Source of the DNA: Dolomedes plantarius
Taxonomy: Eukaryota; Arthropoda; Arachnida; Araneae; Dolomedidae
Length of the DNA: 64,000 bases
NCBI GenBank assembly: GCA_907164885.2
Contig: OU015495.1
Span: 215,852,224 to 215,916,223 of the forward strand
Direction of reading: 5' to 3'
Below the pieces are notes generated by a model, which was not told where the DNA came from, did not search any database, and saw only the letters and a program-made list of their open reading frames with translations. Positions 43,363 to 54,803 of this stretch are shown piece by piece. Both the position numbers and the translations under genes were made by a program. How positions within the stretch are numbered: position 1 is the first letter of the stretch; each line of letters starts with the position of its first letter.

Positions 43363-44495
43363 CAGGCCCTGATTTTCTATTAGGGCCTAGAGGCCACCGA
43401 ATGTTGCCCCCCCCAAAAAAAAATTTATTTTAAAAGAAAAAAATTCCTTATTCAATTTTTTTTTACTTTACCTTTTTTAGTAGCGATTTTTTTTTATATA
43501 TCCTTCAAATTTGAGTGATTGGTTTATCATATGTATATTGTATAGTTATATGTATAGTTCATCATATGTATGTTATAGTGCAGAGGTGGGGAACCTTTTT
43601 ACCATTAGAGGCCACATGCAAGTTTGGTAGTAATAAAGGAGGCCGCATAAGTTGATCAACCTATAAATGCGACTTTTATGAAATTATTATAGTTAGATAT
43701 AGTTTTATCAATTTGGTGCATTATATAGAAAAATAACAAAAAAAAATTAAGTCCTTATTTATTTATTATTTGACATAAAAAGTTACGATATAAAATATTT
43801 TTGTATTCACATAAGGATAAAAACTTGTTATAACATTAATCATTAATTATTATTTTTTTTTGGCAGAAAAAATAATACGTTTTAACGTACGTGGAGTCAG
43901 TCACGACAATAATAGTAAGAAAATAGTTTTTGTGTAGAGATCATATTACATGTCTGGTAGTTTTGCTAAGAAACTCTGAGCATTAAATGACATGTAAAGT
44001 GTAGTTAAAGTGTCACACAATCAAGGTAAACGAAGCTCATTTGGATAAATATACAATTGTAGCGACTTTAGACAACAATTTCAAAATGTCGACTTTATTT
44101 TGGCCGACACTGTACATACATTGATGCCGTTCTTTATTTAATTCTATTGATTTGGAAATTGTCGTAATCTATATAATTAAATAATAATTAATACAAGTGC
44201 TAGCTTTTATGAAGGCCGCGCGTTCCCCATCTCTGGTATAGTGTATATAAGGGATTGGTAAGTTTTCCTGGTTGCATTGTATTGGTGTTTTAATGACGAA
44301 GTGAATATGCTTTTTGTTATTTGACAATGTTTTAGGCTTCTACGCTTCAAATACCCAATTCTTGGTAAAATGGTACTTTCGCAATGATTCACGTTTATTT
44401 TTTATTTGTGTGTCAATTTTGGAAATTTTACGCCCACATCAGTGTTAGGGGGCCCCCATCCCGAGTTGTGCAAGAATTTTCTAAATCGGGCCCTG
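43363..44495. mobile_element. hAT-type element (outer)
   Basis: Ends CAGGCCCTGATTTTCTATTA and (reverse complement) CAGGGCCCGATTTAGAAAAT are inverted repeats. The flanking octamers ATTAAGTC (43,355-43,362) and ATTAAGTT (44,496-44,503) agree at 7 of 8, a hAT-size target duplication. A separate hAT element is inserted inside. No transposase remains. Confidence 0.8.
43581..44235. mobile_element. hAT-type miniature element nested in the outer hAT
   Basis: Termini CAGAGGTGGGGAACC and (reverse complement) CAGAGATGGGGAACG. The flanking octamers TTATAGTG (43,573-43,580) and GTATAGTG (44,236-44,243) agree at 7 of 8. GGCCGC motifs occur near both ends. 655 bp with an AT-rich interior. Confidence 0.8.
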
Positions 44496-44503
44496 ATTAA
44501 GTT

Positions 44504-45558
44504 CATCAATTTGCTACATGCCGAAATTCTTAGTATGGACAATAATGAGTCAACTTAATTTTCTTTTTCGAGAGTTACGGGCATTTTGTAGCATCCCCCT
44601 CCACCCCCCGAAATCTGATAGTTGACTCTGCCATATCAGATTGATTTTGAATAATAAAAGGAATTTTCAAAATAGATGTGGTTGCAGTCGAAACGCATTT
44701 CATGTACAGTTTGTTGGGAGAATATAAAAGAAAAAAATAAATCCCTAATTAATGTTTAGGGGACAGTTTTTAAATTCGTCCGAGAGTTGTAGCAAGAAAA
44801 TGTGTATTTTAGACTCTGAAATGAGGATAATAACACTGTAGTAATATTACAGAATTTTGAGAGACCATAATTAAGCCATTATAGATATGCATTTGACCCA
44901 ATTATCATTTTTTTATGGCCTCAGTATCTGCAGAAATACTTTTAACGTGTACTACAGACTTTTGAATGCGGCAGCGAATTCGTATGGAATGATTGTAATC
45001 AAGCACACAGAATCGCGATTACAAAAATGTCATCAAATGTGACTGCAGCAGTAATTCATTTATGATGGCCTCACAGTTTATAAAGAATATTTGCTCCATT
45101 TTCTCCTGTTGCCATATCAATTACAGAATTATTTTAGAATTTTCTCTTTTTGTAACGTTATATCTAAATTTGTTACTACAACTTATTACCGATACTTCTA
45201 CGCAAAATCTCAATGTCAGTGATCATTAAAGTCTTGATCATAAATATTATGTCAATGTCGTTTGGTTTATTAAAAATCTCCATTACGTGAGCTTGGCGCT
45301 TTTGGCGACAATGCCTCGAGAGTACTTGACCGCTTAACGTTCAGGGTTGAAGCAAAAACAACAAGTGATGACTTCACAATCAGAGCGTTTGCATTGAGGC
45401 ATGGCAAACGGACTATTTTTTGATCTTCTCAAGGCTGGTTGTTTTCAAAAACCGGATTGGCATCATTAAAGACTTTCGTGGAATTCTAGTTTAGCACTAT
45501 CGGGAACGTTTTGTTACAATATTCTGTCATCACGATTCTATTTACGCGTCTTTTATAT
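44504..45558. other. No gene recognised
   Basis: No coding signature, terminal repeats or RNA structure was recognised. Confidence 0.5.
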
Positions 45559-45983
45559 CATTACTAGTTGCTTACCCGACGTTGCCTGGTAAACAACTAG
45601 TAATGTTATAAATTCTAGTTGTTATTTATTTTGGGTTATTGTCCCAATTTTTTATTAGACAGGAAAAGGAATGAATTCGACCTATAGTGTAAAATAAAAG
45701 CAATTTTATTTACAGGTATTTAAAAGTATATGCAAATTATAAAGTAAATTACAAATTCTCTCTTACATTAATTTTACTCAAAACTTGATTATAAACAACA
45801 TTTTTAGTTTCCTCGGCTATCCCGAAAACTATGGATTCGACACCAATGTCAGTCGTTTTCGATTATTTTTACATGCCCCCAGTGTTTCTTCCCAGATTGT
45901 AAGTCATATGTGTACCAAGTTTGGTTGAAATTGCTCCAGGCGTTCCAGAACATTCACACATACATCCATTATTTTATTTACAG
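45559..45983 (+). repeat. Unclassified interspersed repeat with a terminal hairpin
   Basis: Starts with an 18-bp stem (45,559-45,576 against 45,588-45,605, one mismatch) around CGACGTTGCCT. Later it contains AAGTTTGGTTGAAATTGCTC, a string I associate with non-autonomous Helitron or RTE-type repeats of invertebrates. The Helitron-like copy 3 begins directly at its end. Confidence 0.45.
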
Positions 45984-46066
45984 ACTAGCTGAAAACCCGT
46001 ACTTCGCTACGGAGTACATTCAAATTAAATACAACGGTCAATGGATGCAATTAATGCCAAAAAGAA

Positions 46067-46118
<52 letters not shown>

Positions 46119-46882
46119 AATCCGACGATCAATATATACAACTAGAATTGATAGGTCTAAACATATTTTGTCAAAAGATCAGCGGTTGTAACAAATGTCG
46201 CCACTACACACACGCGGTTTTAATTTGCGGACAGCCGCTAATGTTTACATCCGGTAGTTGCAGCCGTTGCCATTCGAAGTGTAGAAATATCGTCGATTTT
46301 TGTGCCGCATACCTACGCGTTTTATATATATAAATTGATGTAGAAAAAAATATATACTATGTTTATAATAAAAATCGTAAGGGATATTTTTATAGACAAA
46401 ATAATGTCCAATCGTCTGCCGCATTAGGAAGAAAAAAAATATTTTTTTGTCTACTTAGTTGTTATGCACGTGGCGATAAATTTATTTAAAGTAACAGAAA
46501 AAGAAATCACGTGATCGACATTTAATAAATTAAATTCTAAAAATGAATCTTTAAAAATTCATCAAAAATCAGAAAATGGAGTTAAAGATTAGAAAAAGAT
46601 CTCATTTTACAGGAATTTTTAGGATCTTTCTCGCCATATAAATTTTATAACCCTCACATTATTATTTTAAATGCAAACTTAAAAAAAGTTACTGAAACAG
46701 CTTAAAAATTTAATTTTAAAAAATCTAAGAAGAATTTTTCAAAAATTTCTGTTAGTGCACCCCTACACTATAAGAAGAATCGCCATGCAAAATGTCAGCC
46801 CTTTAGGTCCAGTGGTTTGGTCTGTGCGTTGTATGTCAGTCAGTCAGTCAGTGAGTCAGTTACGGAGCTGTTTTATATACGT
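45984..46882 (+). mobile_element. Helitron-like repeat, copy 3, with nested insertion
   Basis: Begins ACTAGCTGAAAACCCGTACT and ends GAGCTGTTTTATATACGT, followed at once by the next copy. Contains (TA)n at about 46,072-46,114, ATCACGTGAT near 46,507, GTGCACCCCTACACTATAAG and (GTCA)n. A segment of about 180 bp absent from other copies lies at 46,153-46,332. Confidence 0.8.
46153..46332. mobile_element. 180-bp insertion of unknown class in copy 3
   Basis: Compared with copies 2 and 4, the string ATACAATTGATGTA is split here. AATTGAT is found on both sides (46,146-46,152 and 46,333-46,339), as a possible 7-bp target duplication. The insert is less AT-rich (GTCGCCACTACACACACGCG) and has no inverted ends or coding content that I recognise. 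Confidence 0.5.
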
Positions 46883-46954
46883 ACTAGCTGAAAACCCGCG
46901 CTTCGCTACGGAGTACATTGAAATTAAATACAACGGTCAATGTATGCAATTAAT

Positions 46955-47005
<51 letters not shown>

Positions 47006-47600
47006 ATAAATACGACGATCAATGTATACAATTGATGTAAAAAAAAACATATTTATAAAAAAATCGTAAGGGATATTTTTATAGACAAAATATAGTCCAA
47101 TCGTCTGCCGCATTAGCAAGAAAAAAATATTATTTTGTCTTTTTTTTTTTTGGCACGTGACGATAAATTTATTTAAAGTACCAGAAAAAGAAATCACGTG
47201 ATCAGCATTTAATAAATTAAATTCTAAAAATTAATCTTTAAAAATTCACCAAAAATCAGGAAATGGAGTTAAAAATTCGAAAAAAATTTCATTTTGAAGG
47301 AATTTTTATGATCTTTCTCGTGATATAAATTTCATAACCCTCAATGTATTATTTTAAATGCAAACGTAAAAAAAGTTTAAAAAACAGCTTAAAAGTTTAA
47401 AAAACAGCTTAAAAATTTAATTTAAAAAAATCCAAGAAGAAAATCTTTCTTAGTGCACCCCTACACTATAAGAAGAATCGCCATGCAAAATTTCAGCCCT
47501 TTAGGTCCAGCGGTTTGGTCTGTGCGTTGTATGTCAGTCAGTCAGTGAATGAATGAATGAATGAATGAGTCAGTTACGGAACTGTTTTATATATATAGAT
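46883..47600 (+). mobile_element. Helitron-like repeat, copy 4
   Basis: Begins ACTAGCTGAAAACCCGCGCT only two bases after copy 3 and has the same order of blocks: (TA)n at 46,961-47,000, ATCACGTGAT, a short internal duplication AAAAACAGCTTAAAA near 47,380-47,415, GTGCACCCCTACACTATAAG, then (GTCA)n followed by (GAAT)n, and GAACTGTTTTATATATATAG. Confidence 0.8.
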
Positions 47601-48130
47601 ATCGATTAATCATCATCATCATATCATACCATTATGCCTTGTTTTTTTGATATCGACGACTTACAGGATTTTTGGATGGCTGCTGGTGCAAAAGTTTGAA
47701 AAATAGTTTTGATCGAAAGAATTAAAAGTACCTTCAGAAACTCTGAAAATGAAAGGCTTTCATATGAGTGATTTGGCTTTTCAAGATTCTAAACTGATAC
47801 GAATTATGAGCACGCGAATTAGTTTAGAGAATTTTAAAACTCCAGACCTCACAGAAGAAAATACAAATATGAAGCATTCTGTATTTGACTCGTACACCAT
47901 GTTTAGTATTTTTGTTATACAGATGATAATTTTACAGTCGAATGAGAACATTTCGTTTCAGAAGTTGTTAAACTTTTTGTGAGATGTTGTCTTATACATT
48001 TCGTATGAATTCAGTGATGACATTTGTTGATACGCAGTTATGTATTTGCGTGATAAAAAGTAGTGCGCAAAATGTCATACTCCCTCCGCAATTAAAAAAA
48101 AAATTCTCCTCTGGTTCAAGTTGTTTTAAG
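47601..48130. other. No gene recognised
   Basis: The frame at 47,749-47,982 (starting MKGFHMSDLAFQ) has no recognisable domain and no neighbouring support; I do not call it a gene. Confidence 0.4.
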
Positions 48131-48842
48131 AGGGGTCAGGTACCTTTTAAAGACCAAGAGACAACACAAACATATTCTATTTTCAATCACCAGTAGTTTC
48201 TAAAATAATTTATTAAGAAATATACAAATTTTACTGCGTATTAAACACACTTTTTTCTTTATAAATATGGCTCTTAATTTTTTCTAGCTTGAGGATAAAT
48301 TTTTAATTTTAAAAAAATTTGAACCATTGTATTTTTCAATTTTATGTCATTGCGCGCAGACTTGCGCCCGTATATTAATGAATATACATATTTTTTAAAT
48401 TTTAAAATTGAGTCGCATAATATATCTTTAAAATGACGAACGTTGAAATCAAAATTCTTAGTTCTTCGTAGAGAAAAAAAAATTTAATTTTTTTGATAAA
48501 TTTTATTGTAATTCAAATTTTTATGGTAGGAATGACATACTTAATGATACATAATTATATTCAACGTGTATAAAATTTCACGGTATTCTAGGGAATTGTT
48601 CTGTTGATATCACGCGCGCAATCACATAACAATGATAAAAACAATGGTTAAAATTTTTAAAAAATTAAAAACTTTCTCTTCAAGCTAGAAAAAATTTAGT
48701 GCAATATTTATAAAGAAGAAAGAGTGCTTAACTCGCAGTAAAATTTGCATATTTCTTAATAAATTATTTTAGAAACTACTGGTGATTGAAAATAGAATAT
48801 GTTTGTCGAGTCTCTTGGTCTTTAGAAAGTTCCTGACCCCTA
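48131..48842. mobile_element. Fold-back element, about 710 bp
   Basis: The left arm from AGGGGTCAGGTACCTTTTAA and the right arm (reverse complement) from AGGGGTCAGGAACTTTCTAA match with few differences over at least 165 bp (48,131-48,295 against 48,680-48,842). Inner parts are also inverted (CATTGCGCGCA near 48,350 against TGCGCGC near 48,610). Nearly the whole element can fold on itself. No coding content and no clear target duplication. Confidence 0.85.
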
Positions 48843-48955
48843 ACTCATTGCAGAATTTAAAAAGATTTTTTTTTTCATACTTGACAATATTCGATTACAA
48901 TTCTTGAACTATTCGGGTTTCAAACATGCTTATTTGTGTCGAGTCTAAGACCGTC

Positions 48956-49229
48956 TGCACACGGAGCAACTCAAAAGAAACTGATAACTGACTCCAGTCA
49001 CAAACCAGTCCGTGATGAGTCGTAACCTATCTAATTGAATAGAGCCACGCACATATCCAGTCCGTGATGAGTCGTAACCTATGTAATTGAATAGAGCACT
49101 GGTTACAAACTCGTCCGACGAGTTTGTAACCAGTTGCGCCGTGTGCGTGGCTCTATTCAATTACATAGGTCACGGACTGGTTTGTGACTGGAGTCAGTTA
49201 TCAGTTTCTTTTGAGTTGTTCCGTGTGCA
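48956..49229. mobile_element. Palindromic miniature element with internal duplication
   Basis: The termini TGCACACGGAGCAACTCAAA and (reverse complement) TGCACACGGAACAACTCAAA continue inverted for about 55 bp. Between the arms a 52-bp unit beginning CCAGTCCGTGATGAGTCG is present twice (49,005 and 49,057). The centre is the palindrome AAACTCGTCCGACGAGTTT. No coding content. Confidence 0.85.
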
Positions 49230-49238
49230 ACAGTAGGG

Positions 49239-49785
49239 TAGGGTTGCCAACTGTTCCGGAAATGGTCCCTGATCCCGGATGTATGCTAAATTGTCCCGGA
49301 ATGTAGCGGAAACTATTCCAATTTTTTTTTGAAATTGAAATTGACATCGTGTAAATCCGTCGAACGTCGTGACGTGGCAGTAATCCGACAAGTGGCGTGA
49401 ACGTCACAGACTCAAATGAAAGTTTCCGCGATATTTATTTACAAGATCAATTTATTTACAAGATCAGGGTGATGGCACAGATGGTGATTGCAATCACAAA
49501 CTATGGGCAGAGTACTTCAAAAATCGGTCGAGCTCATGAAAATTGTGTCCATCCCTGACCCAGACAGAGTCACATGAACAGTGTGTGGACGAAGGCCAGG
49601 AACAACATGAATATCGACTTAGTGAATCGTGTGCACAATTTGCGATCTTTTTAAATACGGACCCACTCGCGAAACAATTGGTGATTGCAGCAAAAAGTGA
49701 GAGAAAATGTTATTGGAAAAACCCAGAAAAATATAACGTTAAATTTCTTATTATAAGATTTAAAATTTTTATTATTATTATTGTG

Positions 49786-49823
<38 letters not shown>

Positions 49824-50003
49824 GTTTCTATAATAGTTAAAATAAAAATATTTAAAAAAAATTAAAAAAAAAACTGTATTTTAATTTTTTCATACATAAA
49901 AAGTTTCCTCACAAAACTAGGTAATGGCTGACTGGTAATGATGATGATGTTCAGTTTTGGGCTATTTGTCCCGGAATCTTCAGAGAAAAAGTTGGCAACC
50001 CTA
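49239..50003. mobile_element. hAT-like non-autonomous element
   Basis: Ends TAGGGTTGCCAACTGTTCCG and (reverse complement) TAGGGTTGCCAACTTTTTCT. TAGGGTTGCCAACT is a frequent hAT-type terminus. TCCCGGA motifs lie near both ends. A target duplication is not evident. Contains a (TA)n tract at about 49,788-49,819. It starts 10 bp after the palindromic element on its left. Confidence 0.65.
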
Positions 50004-51385
50004 CTCGAGGGCCTAAATTATATACAACAGTTTTCTACCACAAGGTCTTTTACATATTACTCGATCTTTCTATGGACATTGATTTCACACAAATTTAAAA
50101 CATTTTTTATTCTAATGTTTCCAGCATTCTTCGGGTCATTTTATAGTTCATGAGTTGCGTAGTACCGTCTCTCAAGTCTTAGAATTTGTGATATACGTAT
50201 TCAGGAAAGGCGAGAATACGACCTGTGAAAGGTACCTGTCAAAACTGCACTAACTTGGTTGCAAAGCCAAACAGTTCAACGCAATGAGATGTTTTAAACA
50301 TTTTATCTATAAAATCATTCCAATCCCATTTATAAAGTGACAGTTCGATAAACATGCTTTTGTATCGCATAAATCTAACGTCATCGTCCTCAAAGCATCG
50401 CCAGATTTGAGACCGAGAACAAAATGAAATGACAACACAAGTTCGGGCTTCGATCTATGCACTGCTTTCATCTGCGGGCAGCGGAAAACTACAGATCCTA
50501 GAGTGGCAAATAATTGTCCAAGAAATGTTTCATAACACAGGCCTGCGACGACAAAAAACAAAAAACAAAATTGTCTCAACAGGTGACTTTTATAGTATTT
50601 CTGGTGCTGAGTATGGGAAAATTATTGAAAAAATTCCATCACGTACATTTTTGTTACAATTAGTTTTATCGAATTTATGTATTTTATAAAGGAAGGTAGC
50701 ACTATGAGTTTAGACAAAATTTCAAATATTTCCAAAGAAACTGTTATAATATTTTGTTTACAAACACTTTTAAAAAGTAATTGTGAGAAAGTTTTAAGTC
50801 GTTTGCAATGAAATAGTCATTCTCATGTATACTGGACAGTCGTGCTAAAACTAGTGTAAAAACTGCCGTATCACTTTCCTATTAGTGCCTGCCTGTCGAC
50901 CTTCCCTCCCATCCCTTACTATTTTCTCCGCCACTGACATCTTTCGTGTCAGCGCCCACCACCTTCCACTGTACCGCATTCTCCTTCAGTTTATCTCTGT
51001 GCCGTTTCTGGTTTCAGCTAAAGTGGTGATATTTTTAAACAGTTTTGTGGCGATTGGAGGGCGATGGCTTCCAGACAATGTCTCAATTCCCCAGCTACAC
51101 TTGCGGTAACTATGCAGTTAAAAAGCAACGTAGAAACGTTTCAGGAAAGACGTAGAAACGTTGTTAGGAAAGTGTTTTTTTGCTTATTTTGGCATGCAAT
51201 TAGGCGATCGAGATAAGTTGGTTCAGTCTGTGTCGAAGAACTAAGACGGTGGTAAAAAGCGGTCTTGGAATACCTATGGTTTGGAGAGAGCCCAGAATCA
51301 TAGTGATGGCTGTTCATTTTGTTCCTGTAACGTGCAAGGTTTCAATTTAAAAAATAAGGAAGATATTTCTTATCCAAACATTTCG
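50004..51385. other. No gene recognised
   Basis: Short frames only, none with a recognisable domain. Confidence 0.5.
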
Positions 51386-53340
51386 TCATGGACCCGAAGT
51401 ACCAATACCTTCTCCCCCAGACGATTTTAGATGATCCCGAATCATTGCCTCCACCGTGCGAGAGTGGCACGAGGGAAACCCCCAATCTGAACTGAACGAT
51501 TTTGAAAAGAAAAGATACAACCTTTGTGCTCGAGGAATAAACAGGAAAACCAACGTAAATAAAGCACAAATAGCAATAAGATGCAATTATTTTGCATACG
51601 GCCGTTTCGAAGCTTCTTCATAACACATCAAACGCACTGGTCTGGTCGGTTCGTCTTCGACTTTTTTGAGCTGCCACTAAGTTCGTTACACTGATGAAGA
51701 AGCTCCTTTGTAGCTTCGAAACGGCCGTATGCAATATAATTGCATCTTATTGCCATTTGTGCTTTATTTACGTTGGTTTTCCTGTTTATTCTGAACGATT
51801 TAGTTAGAGACTTGGGGCTCCCAGCGGAAGTTTTAGGGTCTCGATTGAAAGAAAAACATTTGTTGGCTGCAGGTACGTGCTTTTCTTGATATCGAACTGG
51901 GGAAAAGGAGTCTGTGCCCTTTTTCTCTCTCGAGAAGGTGACCTTGTATTTCGCAGTGATGTTCCTGGAGTTATGGCAAGTTTTGGAATATGTGCCGGAA
52001 GAATGGAGACTCTTTAATCGATTCGTCCAAAAGAAGCCTAAAAGCAGTTCTTCTACACAACGGCAATAAGTGTGCTTCGGTGCCTGTTGGACATCCGGTC
52101 CATCTAAATGAATGTTATGAAAATCTTAAGCTGGTCTTAAACATAATTTGTTATCCAGGTCATAATTGGACGATTTGGGGCGATTTAAAAGTGATTTCGA
52201 TGTTGCTTGGTCGACAGAGTGGCTGCACAAAGTTCCCTTGCATTCTCTGCGAATTGGACAGTCGTGACAGGAAGCAACACTATATAAAGAAAGAATGGTC
52301 GCTGAGAAAAACCTTTTAAAAATTTTATAAAATAAAATAAAAACCTATTTACTATCCTTAAACTTTCTTCTAGCTATTTTAATATTTGTCTCCGAGCAAA
52401 TCCTTTGGCTTTGCTCATTTTCGAAGTTATTGAACTCACGGATTCTGAACCTTATCTCTCTATCCAATCACTTTTCTTTCTTCTCTCTCATCTTGCCAGT
52501 TGAAATCCAGCTTACAGATAGCCATTGACTCCACCCCCTCCAGCGAATCCTCTCGAGAGATCCAATGAGAACCGTTCTTTTCACCTTCCAAAGTTCTGAC
52601 CATATGCTTCACTTTTTGTGTTGCATTCCCTGAACTTTTGACGAACTTTCATCACTATTTTCTGTGGTAATTCCGACGAAGATTCTTCTGAAAAATCTGT
52701 GTTTGAAGGCAACACAGTTAGCCATTTGTTCCTATGGTCCTATGGAGAAAAGGTTGGAGTTAAAAATGTCGAGAGGGAGAGTCTTGCAGATCCCAAAAAG
52801 GTATTACTTCCACCTCTGCGCATTAAATTGGGTTTGATGAAACAATTTGTCAAGGCATTGCCAAAAGAAGGAGAATGCTTTAGATACCTTTGTGGGCAGT
52901 TTCCTGGGTTATCCGAGGTAAAGATAAAAGAAGTGTTTGTCGGACATGACATCAGTAAACTAATAAGGGATGCCAGCTTTGAGAAAAAAATAGAAACAAA
53001 AGAAAAAGCAGCATGGCTATCTTTTAAATTAATTGTAACCAGTTTTCTGGGCTAGAAAAAGGACCCAAACTCCAAGTCAATCGTCAATGACAACTTCATG
53101 AAGCTGGGTCGTAATATGGGCATATAATTAACTCCACTCGCACCTTGACGTCTTCCCTGCAAATCTTGGTGATGTCGGTGAAGAGAAGGGTTCCATCAAG
53201 GAAATGGGTACCAAGGAAGATGGAACGTTAACATGATAGCGGATTACTGCTGGATATTAAAAAGGGACGATCCTCGAGCTGCACACTGCAGGAAGAGCGC
53301 TAAAAGAAGTTTCGATGGGAAGCGAAAGCGCTTCTACAAG
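51386..53340 (+). pseudogene. Decayed member of a repetitive arthropod gene family
   Basis: Fragments in several frames line up in order with a family I recall as widely repeated in arthropod genomes, without an established function: DDPESLPPPCESGTRE (about 51,431-51,475), LNDLVRDLGLPAEVLGSRLK (51,791-51,852), EEWRLFNRF (about 52,000), then SSKRSLKAVLLHNGNKCAS, GHPVHLNECYENLK and GCTKFPCILCELDSRDRKQH (to 52,319), LPPLRIKLGLMKQFVKALPK (about 52,807-52,866), AAWLSFKLIVTSFLG (to 53,055), and GRWNVNMIADYCWILKRDDP (about 53,212-53,270). Stops, frameshifts, a 288-bp fold-back insert and an unrelated stretch at about 52,320-52,700 break it. The copy number of the family suggests it is carried by a transposable element, but that is inference. 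Confidence 0.6.
51503..51790. mobile_element. Fold-back insertion with 11-bp target duplication
   Basis: CTGAACGATTT occurs at 51,492-51,502 and again at 51,791-51,801; removing the insert plus one copy rejoins the pseudogene. Within the insert, arms of about 90 bp (GGAATAAACAGGAAAACCAA... against its inverted copy ending 51,790) flank a loop of about 85 bp; both arms carry CATACGGCCGTTTCGAAGC. No coding content. Confidence 0.75.
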
Positions 53341-53739
53341 GACTTTTGAATCTATAGTTATGCACCTTTTTCAAATAGTCTGTTGTGTAAATGTAAACCC
53401 TGGTATCTTTTATCTGTTTATTAAAATTTAGAACCTTTAGAAAAAATGTACAAAATAGCGTTAGATTGAGTTTTTCCACCCAAAATGCACACCCTTTTTG
53501 TGAGATAACCTGACGAGATAGAAGAAAAAAAAAGGATTTCATTTTTGAAATCAGCACTGAAAAATACAATAAGTTATCAAAGTACAAACAACTTTTAAAA
53601 ATATTTCTCTTTGCAGACCCGTGTAATCGGCGACATTATCACACTATCATGGACGTGAGCGTTTTTATCGATCTTCCTGATAAAACTCTATCAAGATATT
53701 TATCCAGACTGCTCAAAGGCACACTGCGAATGATTATCT

Positions 53740-54690
53740 ATACTAATATATAAAGAGAGAGAGAGCGGATTTTGAACGTGGAGGGTAATCTCCGGAACCA
53801 CTGCACCTATTTGAAAACATATTTCACTGTTTAAAAGGTACATTATTCCAGATGGACATAGGCTATATATTATGTATATCTGATCAGCAGAAAGAAAGTT
53901 AGGGGCCTAAACGTTGAGCTCATGCTTCACCTTTACAACTTTTCCTTTGTCAACCCTAGTCAAGTAACCATAGCAACACATCGAACGATATTTTCATTTA
54001 TTATCAGTTAAAACATTTAACATTGCAATTTTCTTTGCCGACCATAGTCAAGTAACCATAGCAACGCATCAAACTACATTTTCATTTATTATCAGTAAAA
54101 CATTTAATATTTTAAAGATTCAAGTGGAGGAGGTATCGATAAATACAAAAAAGGATTTTTGAAATTGGCAACGTGTAAGGGTTTATTGAAGAAAATTACA
54201 TTTGGAACTACGCTTTTTATTGGACATTTAAGGTAAAAAAAGATTTACAATTTATTGGCTATCAACTGGAAATTTATTGGTATAATATTGCAGAACATTA
54301 TTTAACTTATAAACTTTTATGTTTTTGAATTTATGTACATTTTTATGCACAATTTGCGTAAATCGAACTTGAATTATTGAACTTTATTAAAAAATCAGCG
54401 TGTTTCATTGAAACTGTGAAATTTATTGATTATTTCGAATAGGTTTGTTCCTTTATAAGTGAAAAAGTATTGCTTCAATTGCGCTGAAATTTTGTATAGA
54501 TATAATTGATAGTTCAGCTTAAAACATAGGCACATTATGTTTTGAAAATCGGGCCCCGAAAATTTTTAATTAATGTTTTAATGATTTTGCCCCTAAATGT
54601 TGCTTATTTCGAAAGCTTCCGCGGCTGTCCTCGCTGACAGCGAGACTATGGGGCGGAATCGTACCAAAATCGGCAAGCGGGTGGCCCCGA
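53740..54690 (+). repeat. Unclassified Helitron-like repeat with an 88-bp tandem duplication
   Basis: Opens CTATACTAATATATAAAGAG and continues with ACATAGGCTATATATTATGT, strings I associate with Helitron 5' parts in invertebrates. At 53,942-54,117 a unit of about 88 bp containing AGTCAAGTAACCATAGCAAC and TTTTCATTTATTATCAGT is present twice. No coding remnant of a helicase or replication protein is visible. Confidence 0.4.
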
Positions 54691-54695
54691 CACAA

Positions 54696-54803
54696 TTCAG
54701 TGACTGACTGACTGACAGATAACGTACAGACCAAACCGCTGGACCTAAAGGGCTAAAATTTTGCATGGCGATTCTTCTTATGGTGTAGGGGTGCACTAGA
54801 TAG
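54696..54803 (-). mobile_element. Helitron-like repeat, copy 5, terminal fragment
   Basis: Contains the reverse complement of the family's final block, with TGACTGACTGACTGACAG, CAAACCGCTGGACCTAAAGG and TTATGGTGTAGGGGTGCACT. The rest of the repeat is missing: it is joined directly to a truncated Tc1-like element. Confidence 0.75.

Noticed and set aside
46755..47006. Frame of 83 codons starting MHPYTIRRIAMQNVS
   Set aside because: It is the end block of the Helitron-like repeat, present identically in other copies (35.8 and 54.7 kb), and runs into a microsatellite; a repeat artefact.
53942..54117. Possible CRISPR-like repeat pair
   Set aside because: Only two units of 88 bp without regular spacers in a eukaryotic setting; a local tandem duplication.
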